From Moraxella osloensis (GTDB lineage: Bacteria > Pseudomonadota > Gammaproteobacteria > Pseudomonadales > Moraxellaceae): 64,000 nucleotides of DNA. Positions 43,001 through 51,159 of this stretch are shown in pieces; the stretch's first letter is position 1; the number at the start of each line of letters is the position of its first letter. The stretch covers positions 558,001 through 622,000 of the forward strand of contig NZ_CP047226.1 in the NCBI RefSeq assembly GCF_009867135.1. Direction: 5' to 3'. The notes beneath the pieces were generated by a model. That model was not told the origin of the DNA. It saw only the letters and a list, made by a program, of their open reading frames with translations, and made no database searches. Made by a program: the position numbers and the translations under genes.

Positions 43001-43867
43001 GCGCTGTAGTCGGGTTTTTTGTGGGGCAAATTGGCTTTCTTGCTCGGCAAGGTCGCGTGCTTCACGCTCAAGTTGGTGGATTTGGTGCGTGTATGCGTCA
43101 AGGTTTTGTCGCCATAGCTTATCAGACTCGATTTTGGTCATGGCGGTTTTGGTTTGATTGACGATGTCAGCCAAAGCGTTTTTTTGTGAGGTTAGGCTTT
43201 GTACTTCTTCATCAGATAACACCGTCATGCCTGATAAGCGATCCGTGAGGGTCTTAAGTTCAGCGTCTGATTGGGTTTTAAACTCGTGTACTTTTTTTGA
43301 GATATCGCCATAGATTTCGGTGCCGGTGATTTCTTCGAGCAGATTGGAACGCTCATTAACATCAGCTTGCAAAAAAGCGGCAAAACTGCCTTGCGCCAGT
43401 AGCATGGCACGGGTAAAACGGTCAAAATCCATGCCGGTGAATTCAGCGACCAGTTTTCTAGTTTTTCTGGTTTGGGTTTCAAGCGGTGGTAACTTTGTAG
43501 CATCATCGGTAAAAGGGGCGATTTCGTGCGTCGGCGATTGCAAGTTGCCTTCGGGGTTTTTTCTGGCGCGCTTTTGTAGCCAAGTACAGCGATAACTGCC
43601 ACTTTTGGTGGCAAAAATCACTTCACTCAAACATTCGCCGGTATGGCGTGACATGAGGTCATTTTTGCTTTGGGTAATCTCACCTAAGCGTGGCGTCGCA
43701 CCGTATAAGGCAAGACAAATGGCATCTAAAATGGTGCTTTTACCCGCACCTGTCGAGCCTGTGATGGCAAAAATACCTTCATCGGCATAGGCGGCATGAC
43801 GAAAGTCAATTTCCCATTCGCCTTGCAATGAATTAAGGTTTTGAAAGCGTAGCTTTAAGATTCTCAT
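40082..43867 (-). CDS. sbcC: Exonuclease SbcC (Rad50-like ATPase subunit)
   Basis: 1261 residues. Walker A GSTGAGKST (~37-45) and Q-loop TQSKNDLMSRH lie at the N-terminus; a very Gln-rich antiparallel coiled coil with a central zinc-hook CPLCG (~600) follows; the C-terminal signature LSGGESFIISLSLALGL and Walker B LFLDEGFGTLDEEALD close the ATPase. With SbcD it cleaves hairpins and processes DNA ends. Its start overlaps the sbcD stop (ATGA). The long CAG/TTG-rich coil explains the biased composition of this stretch. Confidence 0.96.
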   Translation of the reverse strand: MRILKLRFQNLNSLQGEWEIDFRHAAYADEGIFAITGSTGAGKSTILDAICLALYGATPRLGEITQSKNDLMSRHTGECLSEVIFATKSGSYRCTWLQKRARKNPEGNLQSPTHEIAPFTDDATKLPPLETQTRKTRKLVAEFTGMDFDRFTRAMLLAQGSFAAFLQADVNERSNLLEEITGTEIYGDISKKVHEFKTQSDAELKTLTDRLSGMTVLSDEEVQSLTSQKNALADIVNQTKTAMTKIESDKLWRQNLDAYTHQIHQLEREARDLAEQESQFAPQKTRLQRALKALEVSGDIKKLDYQRDLLTAQLSDLASYQHQLPTAERNYQLAQRNQAERQAQAQQTENDWQQAQPLLNQVRKLDTTLGQKNQYAQDIAQQLSQLSEQLAHNAQSIDTQQQQLVSQQTQREQFIQAQQQIPQATTLPQTLASLNQLQETSQALSEQAQAVVTEQQPLQGDFQHNEQQASALQSQLTQLQSQISEHRQKLESQTSQLYHLTQGQSAAALRQQVETYWQTEQQLIAIQSDVQTWRTNLQHYQQFVQQLADGQTQLAQIASQRLTMEQQQQAAEQTAELLNRNLILLAKIQDLTDERDKLRHGEPCPLCGSTAHPFATHQPYTPDDTEQQLAIAKQRLDAINRQLQQLLLEEHALTNSQQQRSEHLQHLQAHNQRLLNQLQLASQHLIHAQPVQQAIEALASVITPNADNDIDDQALQTLATIIQTQQTNNQQSLAALQDSLMQIEAVQSEQQQTQQRLAKLSEQYHEVLQQQTVLQNQQQHRQDRIRDIDAQQLVIADKQHQVMQRIDKLLMPFATHERTFSFDTTQDVNAQLNQHIDTLAQLLQRYQGLETKLSHINDTITGIDQALTRLVADQHHLTQNQHQVCQRQQALAQEISELQAQRYALFDEQAVDIVSHALSQAKNQALQDYQASQTAFHEQLSQLQILQQQIASLTTSTTQLKIAQQTLQADIQQRFATLGFVDDADYRAAVLVDTERERLQQLANQLHDSQQRNENLLTEAKRIQQQLLNHPQTALSLEQLLDALGQLQQQFSEQQKQLGAVEQQLAANEALKQNQQQLLDAINQQRNHTEEWKVLHQLIGSSDGKKFRNFAQGLTFNIMVARANEQLKKMSDRYLLIADSEQPLMLNVMDNYQGGQIRTSKNLSGGESFIISLSLALGLSNMASHRMQVDSLFLDEGFGTLDEEALDVALDTLTNLQQSGKLIGVISHIQALKDRISSQIQVVPQTGGISKIIGAGITKIS

Positions 43868-45414
43868 TGCTGCCCCCCTTGCAAGCTTTCAATCACTTCA
43901 GTATATCTTGACCATAATATGGGTTTTTGTTCTTCTAGCACTTGATGGGCAATTAGGCAGCGTTCAAACACTTGTGTTGGGTTTAATTCTTCCAGTGACT
44001 CATCCATGCGCTGGCTTTGCATCACTTGATCGCGTTTTTGTTGATTTTTGATGCGTAGTACTTCAAGCCTAGAGTCTTTAACCAGTTCTGCGATTTTTTC
44101 TGATAAATCACCCACGACTTCTTGCCCGTCATATACCACTTCGAGCCAAACCGATTGTTGGGATTTTTTTAGGGTGTGTAAGCGGGTTTTGATGGTTTGC
44201 CAATCCCCTTTGAGCGTTTGTATGGATTGGAACACAGGAACAGGCAGAGATTGCAGGAGGGTAGTATCGCTAAGCTTGGCTACATTGTAAGGCTGCCCGC
44301 TACTTTGTCCACTAAGTTTTTGCTCACTCATTTGTCCACTTAGATGATCACTGGGTGTATCATACTGTGCTTTATAGCTCGCTTGTGCGTCAATAGCTAC
44401 TTCAATCTCAGCCTCTGCATTTATCGCTTTAAGCATTGGAGATTCAGGCAACTCTACCTCCGCAAATAAATCCATCGACGTATGGCTCATCCTTTTGCGT
44501 TTGTTGACAGGGGTTGGCGCAGAGACAAGCGGTTTTTTTTGAATGGTTAAAGTTTGTAATGGCTGAGACAGTAAGTCAGGGTTGGCATCAAATCGCAGCA
44601 AATGCACTTGTTTTTGCTGGCGACTTTCACCAAAACCCATGGCAATGGGTGAGCCAGCGTAACGAATGTGTGGTTGTCCGCCAACCACTTGCGGGATATG
44701 CAAATGCCCAAGCGCCACATAGTCAATCTGGGGATGAAAAATCTCTGCACCGATACTACCCAGTGAGCCGACATACAAATCACGCACCCCATCGCCTTCC
44801 ATCGTTTGCCCGCCAACGGTAAATAAATGCCCCGTTGCCACAATCGGAATGCTACGCTTATATTTGGCTTTGAGCTGCGCTTGTTGCGCAATGGCAATAT
44901 CGGCAATCTGTGCATAATGGGCTTTGATGCCTTGGGCAAGTTTTCGTTCTTTATCATCCAATCGTTCGCCATGCCCGACGGTTCGTACATCACGGTCACG
45001 CAAGTAGGGCACTGCCATAACAATGAGTTCAGGTTGCCCTGCTTTATCTGATAACGTAATCACTTCATCAGTCAGCGTATCTGTCATACTACCGATGATA
45101 TGGATGTTAAAGGCTTTGAGTAGCTGTTTGGGTGCCTCCAAAAAACTGGCTGAATCATGGTTGCCCGCTACGATAATCACATGGCGGCAATCGGTATGGC
45201 AAACTTGACTTAAAAAATCATAATATAAATTTTGCGCTTGGTTGCTGGGCGCGGTGGTATCAAAAATATCCCCTGCAATCAATAGCACATCGACTTTTTG
45301 CTCACGCAGCGTCTGTAACTGCCAGTCTAAAAACTGCTTAAATTCATCGTAGCGTGGCTTACCATAAAGCCTACGCCCCAAATGCCAATCTGATGTATGT
45401 AATAAAGTGAGCAT
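43864..45414 (-). CDS. sbcD: Exonuclease SbcD (Mre11-like nuclease subunit)
   Basis: 516 residues. The metallophosphoesterase motifs are TSDWHLGR (Asp9, His11), AGDIFDT, VAGNHDSASF, ATGHLFTVGG and YVALGHLHIPQ. The chain is ~100 residues longer than E. coli SbcD because of an insert around 300-390 that is poor in motifs and repetitive (SGQMSEQKLSGQSSGQ). It overlaps sbcC by 4 bp and begins 6 bp after oxyR, so the three form one operon. Confidence 0.95.
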   Translation of the reverse strand: MLTLLHTSDWHLGRRLYGKPRYDEFKQFLDWQLQTLREQKVDVLLIAGDIFDTTAPSNQAQNLYYDFLSQVCHTDCRHVIIVAGNHDSASFLEAPKQLLKAFNIHIIGSMTDTLTDEVITLSDKAGQPELIVMAVPYLRDRDVRTVGHGERLDDKERKLAQGIKAHYAQIADIAIAQQAQLKAKYKRSIPIVATGHLFTVGGQTMEGDGVRDLYVGSLGSIGAEIFHPQIDYVALGHLHIPQVVGGQPHIRYAGSPIAMGFGESRQQKQVHLLRFDANPDLLSQPLQTLTIQKKPLVSAPTPVNKRKRMSHTSMDLFAEVELPESPMLKAINAEAEIEVAIDAQASYKAQYDTPSDHLSGQMSEQKLSGQSSGQPYNVAKLSDTTLLQSLPVPVFQSIQTLKGDWQTIKTRLHTLKKSQQSVWLEVVYDGQEVVGDLSEKIAELVKDSRLEVLRIKNQQKRDQVMQSQRMDESLEELNPTQVFERCLIAHQVLEEQKPILWSRYTEVIESLQGGQQ

Positions 45415-45420
45415 AAAAAA

Positions 45421-46386
45421 TTATGCCTCTGTGGCGGGCTTCGCTGAAGTCATGGACTCAGAATCTGCGATGGCTGGCGCAGACGCCAATTCGCTATCGT
45501 GTAACCCTTGGGCAAACAAGCGACCCAATAGATTAACATCATCGACCCGCGCATAGTTGAGACGGGTGACAAACGCCAAACGGCGATGCGGACCGGCTTC
45601 ATTGAGCGGCACTAATGACACATTGTCAGTTTGCTGGCGCACTTGCCCAGCTGCCATTTGCGGGACTAACGTGGTGCCCATACCGCTGATAGCCATTTGA
45701 ATTAACGTATGCAGGCTCGCTTCACTAAAGGCGTGTTTGACGCGGCTTTTATCGAGGTGACATACCGATAGCGCATGGTCGGTCAAACAATGTCCTTCGC
45801 CTAGCAGCATCAAGTTACTGTTGGCTAACTCATCAGCATTGATGCTGGGTAAGTTGGCATGTTTACTGTCTTTAGCAAATACCGCCAAAAACGTCTCTGA
45901 CCAAAACTCAAATGATAGCATGCCGTCAGTATTGTAAGGCAGCGCAATAATGGCGGTATCAATCGCGCCATAACGGACTTTTTCAAGCAGTCGCTCAGTT
46001 TGTTCTTCTACTACATTGAGCTGAAATTGTGGGAATTGTTGGCGCAATAGCGGCAATACCTTGGGCAGCAAAAACGGCGCAATGGTTGGGATGATACCAA
46101 TCGTCATCGGGTAGGCGAGTGGGGTTTGGTGCGTCTGGGCGCGGGTCACCAAATCATTGACTTCGGCAAATACCCGCGCAGCTCGCTCAAGAATTTCCTC
46201 CCCAATCGGGGTGATTAGCACTTGTTTGTTGTTACGCTCAAAAATTTGGGTATCAAGCTGTTTTTCCAGCTGTGCAATCCCCAAGCTTAAAGCAGATTGT
46301 GAGATATTACACTCTTCTGCTGCGCGTTTGAAATGCTTGTATTTGGCAACTGCCAATGCAAATTCTAATTGTCGTAATGTAATCAT
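45421..46386 (-). CDS. oxyR: Hydrogen-peroxide sensor OxyR
   Basis: 321 residues. A LysR helix-turn-helix (LEFALAVAKYKHFKRAAEECNISQSALSLGIAQLE) is followed by an effector domain with GEGHCLTDHALSVCH, placing the redox pair at Cys200 and Cys209, equivalent to Cys199/Cys208 of E. coli. Peroxide forms the disulfide and activates peroxidase genes. The ATG at 46386 is preferred over a frame to 46419. It is followed by sbcD with a 6-bp gap, and ahpC lies 570 bp away divergently. The C-terminal ~25 residues are Ala/Ser-rich. Confidence 0.93.
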   Translation of the reverse strand: MITLRQLEFALAVAKYKHFKRAAEECNISQSALSLGIAQLEKQLDTQIFERNNKQVLITPIGEEILERAARVFAEVNDLVTRAQTHQTPLAYPMTIGIIPTIAPFLLPKVLPLLRQQFPQFQLNVVEEQTERLLEKVRYGAIDTAIIALPYNTDGMLSFEFWSETFLAVFAKDSKHANLPSINADELANSNLMLLGEGHCLTDHALSVCHLDKSRVKHAFSEASLHTLIQMAISGMGTTLVPQMAAGQVRQQTDNVSLVPLNEAGPHRRLAFVTRLNYARVDDVNLLGRLFAQGLHDSELASAPAIADSESMTSAKPATEA

Positions 46387-46955
46387 GGTTTGAATTTTAA
46401 CCTTTAAAATAGCGTACAATCGTCGCTAACGCGTTTTAGTTAAAGATAAATAAAAAGATAAAAAGGTAAAAAAACTGACGGCTTCCCTAGCAAACAACAC
46501 GCAAAAGAGGCATGCTAAAAACTTCAACTAACCGAGTTATTTCAAATTTAGTTTACCATTTTTGTGTGCTTTTACGAGTGGAATATTTTTAATCTATCAT
46601 TAATTTGGTTTTGGTATTGAATTCATTATCGAGCCTTTCAAAATAATTACAAGATAGCCTAAAGATTGAAACTACAAGACATAACCAGCAAGGTTAATTT
46701 AAAAATTTAATCAATCAATTAAAAACTTTAAAATAGACTCAATCTCAAATTGTACTAAGATAGACCCATCGATAACAACGTTTGGTGTGTAAAAAACAGC
46801 AACCGCCTATAGCCTAAAAAGCTAAGAGCCTAAAAAGCTAGGTTGCCAATGACATCAAATTTGTGTTATCAATATAGCACTCACTGATTTGGTTTTGCCA
46901 AATGGTGATGTTGCTAAATTTTAATCACAACAATAGCTTATATAAGGAAAAATCC
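46387..46955. other. oxyR-ahpC divergent intergenic region
   Basis: The 569-bp region has no protein gene. It contains both promoters and a duplicated near-palindromic word at 46811-46840 that could be an OxyR-type site. The middle is AT-rich. Confidence 0.45.
46811..46840 (+). promoter_or_regulatory. Duplicated AGCCTAAAAAGCTA motif upstream of ahpC
   Basis: The 14-mer occurs at 46811-46824 and 46827-46840 with a 16-bp period. Each has (T)AGC...GCTA half sites similar to the ATAG/CTAT elements bound by OxyR. It lies ~115 bp before the ahpC ATG. Binding is not shown. Confidence 0.4.
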
Positions 46956-47522
46956 ATGGCTGCAATTATCAACCAAACCATTCCAGAATTCAAAACCCAA
47001 GCATATGTGAATGGTGAATTCAAAGAAATCTCATCAGATGACGTTAAAGGCAAATGGGCAGTGTTTTTCTTCTACCCACATGACTTTACCTTTGTTTGCC
47101 CAACTGAACTTGAAGACATGGCAGACCATTATGAAGAAATCAAAGGTCTAGGCGTAGAAGTATATGCGGTATCGACAGACACCCATTTTGTCCACAAAGC
47201 ATGGGCAGATGCGTCACCTGCAATCGCTAAAGTAAAATACCCAATGCTTGGCGATGGTACTGGTAAAATCACTCGCGGTTTTAACGTGATGATTGAAGAA
47301 GACAACGCTGCGCTTCGTGGTACTTTCTTGGTAGACCCAGACGGTAAAATCAAAGTAGCAGAAATTCATGACTTAGGTATCGGTCGTTCTGCCAAAGACT
47401 TAATCCGTAAAATCCAAGCCGCTCAATACGTGCGTGACAACGACGGCGAAGTATGTCCAGCGGCATGGGAAAAAGGTAAAGAAACCTTAAAACCAAGCCT
47501 AGATTTGGTCGGTAAAATCTAA
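46956..47522 (+). CDS. ahpC: Alkyl hydroperoxide reductase peroxiredoxin subunit
   Basis: 188 residues. The peroxidatic Cys48 sits in FTFVCPTELEDM and the resolving Cys167 in GEVCPAAWEKG, so it is a typical 2-Cys peroxiredoxin. It reduces hydrogen peroxide and organic peroxides, with AhpF as its reductant. The ATG at 46956 follows AAGGAAAAATCC; a frame to 46902 is rejected. A mobile element begins 37 bp after the stop. ahpF lies ~3.6 kb downstream on the same strand, and oxyR upstream is the expected regulator. Confidence 0.96.
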   Translation: MAAIINQTIPEFKTQAYVNGEFKEISSDDVKGKWAVFFFYPHDFTFVCPTELEDMADHYEEIKGLGVEVYAVSTDTHFVHKAWADASPAIAKVKYPMLGDGTGKITRGFNVMIEEDNAALRGTFLVDPDGKIKVAEIHDLGIGRSAKDLIRKIQAAQYVRDNDGEVCPAAWEKGKETLKPSLDLVGKI

Positions 47523-48139
47523 TCTTGATGGTCAAATGTTTCATTGACTGACAATTAGTTGACTTCCTCCCCTTGCTAAAGCAAGGGGATTCCTTCTACA
47601 AGACGGTCAAGCCCGACCGCAAGAATGTTCTTACTGGCATTGATATCTCTATCATGCCATGTGCCACACGAAGCACATATCCATTCTCTTATTCCAAGAT
47701 TCGCCCTACCTTTCGGACTACTGGACATATCGCCACAGCACGAGCAAGTTTGGGTAGTGTATCGCTCTGATACGATTTCAAAACGACAACCTGCGTTCTC
47801 GCATTTATAGGTCAATTGTCGTTTAAGCTCAAACCAACCTGCATCATATACCGATTTGGCGAGTTTGCCTTTTTTACTGTTAAATTGGGTGGTTTTCACA
47901 TCACCGACCACGATTAGGGCATTGTCTTTGACTAATTGGGTGGTGAATTTGTGTATCAGGTCTTGCCTTGTGTTTTTGATTTTGGCATGGATAGCCTTGA
48001 TACGTTTTTTGTTGTTTGAGCGTTGGGCTATAGCTAATTGTTTTGCATATTTTAGCGTTTGCTTAATGGTTAGCTTGTCACCGTTTGAGGCGGTAGCACT
48101 GTCTTTAAGTCCTAAGTCAATACCTACACTACCTGTTCC

Positions 48140-49321
48140 CAGGGCAATCGCACTACAAAACCCCTAAAATCCAAAAATAGATTAAACTGTGAGCAAAAAG
48201 GAGAACCTTCATGCTCACCAATCCGATTGACCATTTAGCTCAGATAACTGACCCAAGACGACAAAACAAAAATTTACTGCACCCACTTAGGAACATACTC
48301 ACCATTGCCCTAAGTGCAGTCATCTGTGGCTATCTTGACTGGGTAGACATCGAAGACTTTGGTAATGAAAACAAAGCGTGGTTTGCCCAATTTCTTGACC
48401 TTACCAATGGCATACCCTCACACGACACCTTTGGCAACGTATTCAAACGACTTAACCAAGACGAACTTAGCCAACATTTTAGTCAGTGGATAAACGACAC
48501 AAAGCTAACACACCCACACATCGCCATTGACGGCAAATTTGTCCAAGGTGGGCATAGAAGCGAAGATGCGCTGCAACTGGTTACCGCCTTTGCCAGTCAA
48601 ACCAAACTGGTACTCGCTCAACTCGACATCGCCGACAAAACTAACGAAATCACCACCTTGCCACAGCTATTAAAACGCATTGATATTAGCGGTAGTATCG
48701 TGACAGCTGATGCTATCTACTGTCAAAAAGACATCACCAAACAAATTAGCAAAGCCAAAGCAGACTACATCTTTGCCTTAAAGCATAACCACAAAACCCT
48801 GTATGAAGACGTTTCACTTTGGCTAAATACCCAGTTTGACAACAAGAAAATTCCTAGGGTTGAGACTATCGAAAAAGACCACGGACGCATTGAAACAAGG
48901 CGGTATGCCATATCGACCCACCTTGATTGGCTACAAGGCAAAGACCAATGGACAAATCTTAATGCCGTGGTTATGGTAGAATCTATCCGTGAAATGAAAG
49001 GTAAAGTCACGACTGAGCGTCGCTATTATCTAACATCGCTAACTGATTTAACCACCATTGCTGATACGATTCGTAATCACTGGTCAATTGAAAATAGCCA
49101 ACATTGGGTGCTTGATGTCATCTATGGCGAAGATGCTCAGAAAAGCCTTGAACGTAATGAAAAGGCAAATAAGGCGTTACTGACGAGAACAGCGTTAAAT
49201 TTGATTCGTGCCAATGGTGATGAAAAACTTTCTGTTAAACGTTGTAAAATGCGGGCTTCGCAAAATAAGTCTTTTCTCGAACAGTTGTTGTTTGGTAAGT
49301 CTTTATAGTGCGATTGCCCTG
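48140..49321 (+). mobile_element. ISAs1-family insertion sequence
   Basis: The 16-bp inverted ends CAGGGCAATCGCACTA are at 48140-48155 and 49306-49321. The 10-bp target duplication TACCTGTTCC is at 48130-48139 and 49322-49331. The size of 1182 bp and one transposase gene are typical. Confidence 0.93.
48211..49308 (+). CDS. ISAs1-family transposase
   Basis: 365 residues starting MLTNPIDHLAQITDPRRQNKN. It has the DDE_Tnp_ISAs1 features: ILTIALSAVICG, GIPSHDTFGNVF, IAIDGK (first Asp), VTADAIYCQKD (second Asp), ALKHNHKTLY and HWSIENSQHWVLDVIYGED (catalytic region with Glu). The frame is intact and the stop lies in the right inverted repeat. AAAAAGGAGAACC precedes the ATG. It is inserted antiparallel to the tnpB host gene. 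Confidence 0.95.
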   Translation: MLTNPIDHLAQITDPRRQNKNLLHPLRNILTIALSAVICGYLDWVDIEDFGNENKAWFAQFLDLTNGIPSHDTFGNVFKRLNQDELSQHFSQWINDTKLTHPHIAIDGKFVQGGHRSEDALQLVTAFASQTKLVLAQLDIADKTNEITTLPQLLKRIDISGSIVTADAIYCQKDITKQISKAKADYIFALKHNHKTLYEDVSLWLNTQFDNKKIPRVETIEKDHGRIETRRYAISTHLDWLQGKDQWTNLNAVVMVESIREMKGKVTTERRYYLTSLTDLTTIADTIRNHWSIENSQHWVLDVIYGEDAQKSLERNEKANKALLTRTALNLIRANGDEKLSVKRCKMRASQNKSFLEQLLFGKSL

Positions 49322-50000
49322 TACCTGTTCCGCATGATTGTTTGGGATAGTCTTTGACTGTGATACAGGCATACCAACGGTTACGGCTGTCTTGGACAAT
49401 TTCTAGTGTGTTGATTTGGTAAAGCGATAGGTTGTAGCTGTCCCATAGATCAATGACTAGCTTTTGCCCTTTGGCTAAAGATAGTTGTAAGGTAGATTTT
49501 AAGCCCTTTTTACCAGTTTGGTGGGTAGCAATGTGTTTGATGGCGGATTGTTTGAATGGTAGCCAACCCAGCGATTTACGTTTTGATTTTGGGTTATTGG
49601 TTCGCCATGATAGTTTGGCTTTTTTGAATTGTTTTCTAGCTTTGGTGTGGGTTTCGTTGATGGCTTGAATGGTTTGCGAGTGTAAGCCAACCAGTTCACC
49701 GCTACCTTTGGTGTATTCGTTTAGGTCGTAGGCTGAAAAGAACTTGCCAGTCTTTTGCAGATGCTTGTAACTCAAGTCATTCACATAGTTCCATACGAAA
49801 TTCACTAAACCGCTTAGGCGGTTAAGCTTTGCTGTGTGTTTATCTCGTATGCGTAGCTTGAGTGTTTTCATGCAAATTATTTTAGCAAAATTTATGCAAG
49901 CGTTATAGTGTACAAGTTGCCTTATATCCACCGCCTAAAGTCGGTGGTTTTACGGCAACGGCTGATAAAATCAGCTTCTTTGAAGCTTGAGAAAATAACC

Positions 50001-50431
50001 ATGGATAGCGCACCAACCACCCACCAAACTGGCAGTCAGACCACAAGTAGCCATTACGCCTTGCTATGGGCAGGGGCGTGTCGGGTGTTTCACTGTGGCA
50101 AAAACTTCCAGAAAAAGGCTTGGCGATTGGCATTACCCTCATCTGTACCATCGCAGCGATGCTGTTTCCCATGGATGATATCACTGAATTTTTATACTTT
50201 TTAGGCTCAGTGTTTGCGCCAATGGCAGCCATTCAAATTGTGGACTTTTTTATTTTAAAAAATACCGGTATCAAACAGCGTTTTCATGTCAAAAATTTGA
50301 TTGTCTGGGCGATTGGTTTTTGCTTGTACCGTTATTGGCTTGCCCATCCACTCGATATCGGGAATACCTTGCCGGTGATTATGGTGACGATGCTGTTATG
50401 CTTCTTGGTTAACGTATTCACAAAAAAATAA
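50001..50431 (+). pseudogene. Collapsed CytX-like hydroxymethylpyrimidine permease
   Basis: The C-terminal ~120 residues (GLAIGITLICTIAAMLFPMDDITEFLYFLGSVFAPMAAIQIVDFFILKN…) match the end of the NCS1-type CytX permease. The N-terminal remnant in another frame begins MDSAPTTHQTGSQTTSSHYALLWAGA. Roughly 300 residues of membrane domain between them are missing, and the frames no longer match, so this is an internal deletion. An IS605-type element abuts the 5' side. CytX usually imports a thiamine precursor; no thiamine riboswitch is seen. Confidence 0.7.
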
Positions 50432-50528
50432 TGCCGTCAGCCACGCTTACGTCAATTTTTTACAGTCCAATTTTTTTCATAGTAGGGCTAATTGGTTGAT
50501 TTAAGCCTTACACTTGCTATCAATAGCA

Positions 50529-50556
50529 AAAGCCCTGTCACCACGAACAGGGCTTT
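50529..50556. terminator. Bidirectional terminator
   Basis: AAAGCCCTGT / ACAGGGCTTT with an 8-nt loop lies between the cytX remnant and the convergent ydcH-like gene. Confidence 0.75.
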
Positions 50557-50596
50557 AATCAAAAAAATCGAATTTAGCTTAAATTTAGCTTAGAAC

Positions 50597-50821
50597 TTAT
50601 TTATTTTTATTGTCTTCTAAGATTTTATAGATTTCATCTTTTAATTGCAGTTTTTGTTTTTTTAATGCTTCAATTTCGTCATCACGGCTGGCTGCTGCAA
50701 CAGGATCTTTTTCTAGGTTAATGATTTGAGCATCTAAGTCGTTGTGTTTATCAAATAATTTTTCAAAGTGTTTATCAGAAGTTTTTAGTTTGCTAATAAG
50801 TTCGCGATGTTCTGGAAACAT
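50597..50821 (-). CDS. YdcH/DUF465 family small protein
   Basis: 74 residues, MFPEHRELISKLKTSDKHFEKLFDKHNDLDAQIINLEKDPVAA..., a short coiled-coil protein of the YdcH family (unknown biochemical function). The ATG at 50821 follows GAAAGGAAAGAACT; the longer frame to 50941 has no ribosome site. Monocistronic and divergent from ahpF. Confidence 0.85.
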   Translation of the reverse strand: MFPEHRELISKLKTSDKHFEKLFDKHNDLDAQIINLEKDPVAAASRDDEIEALKKQKLQLKDEIYKILEDNKNK

Positions 50822-51159
50822 AGTTCTTTCCTTTCTTTGGTTGTATGTGAAAAATAATGCAAAGGGGTCAACACATAAGACAAATTTGATTGAGTTAATA
50901 TATTGCATTTGTCTTATTAGCATTGTAACTAAAAATCGCATGGTTGACTATACGCTAATCGGTAACAATTGGTGAGGGGGCAAAAGTTACACCATTAATG
51001 GACTGAAGTAATTTATGTATTAATATTTTGTTATATAAGATAATAAACGTTTTGTTTTTTAAAACATAGCTATTAACTTTCTCACATTGTCAAAGCCCAC
51101 AAAAATCACAATAATAAGGTTAACACAATGACTTACCCAATAACTAGAAGGAAAATACC
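50822..51159. other. Promoter region between the ydcH-like gene and ahpF
   Basis: The 338-bp region is AT-rich and holds both promoters. A word acatagctattaac near 51064 weakly resembles half of an OxyR site. No gene is seen. Confidence 0.4.

Larger units (their letters stand above)
47576..49871 (-). pseudogene. tnpB: TnpB (RNA-guided endonuclease family), interrupted by ISAs1-family element
   Basis: The N-terminal part runs 49871 to 49322 and the C-terminal part from 48139 to 47576; both are in frame once the guest is removed (…SCGTG then SVGIDLGLKD). The protein is close to the intact copy at 57010. The Glu expected in the RuvC-II strand is Gly here too (IVVGDVKTTQF). It is inactive while interrupted but could be restored by precise excision. 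Confidence 0.85.
47559..49964 (-). mobile_element. IS605-type (tnpB-only) element, split by ISAs1-family IS
   Basis: The right end (ggaggaagtcaa on minus) is at 47559-47570 and the left end (ttgccgtaaaaccaccga) ends at 49964, preceded by TTTAT on the minus strand (complement of 49965-49969). Removing the 1182-bp guest and its 10-bp duplication leaves 1214 bp, matching the intact 1212-bp copy at 56919-58130. No tnpA is present. Confidence 0.85.

Noticed and set aside
40082-43867. Highly repetitive CAG/TTG-rich DNA that could be read as a repeat array
   Set aside because: It is the Gln-rich coiled coil of SbcC in one open frame; no unit of fixed length repeats.
49970-50001. TPP riboswitch upstream of the cytX remnant
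   Set aside because: The CTGAGA and ACCTGATCTGG-type conserved words are absent; any leader was probably lost.
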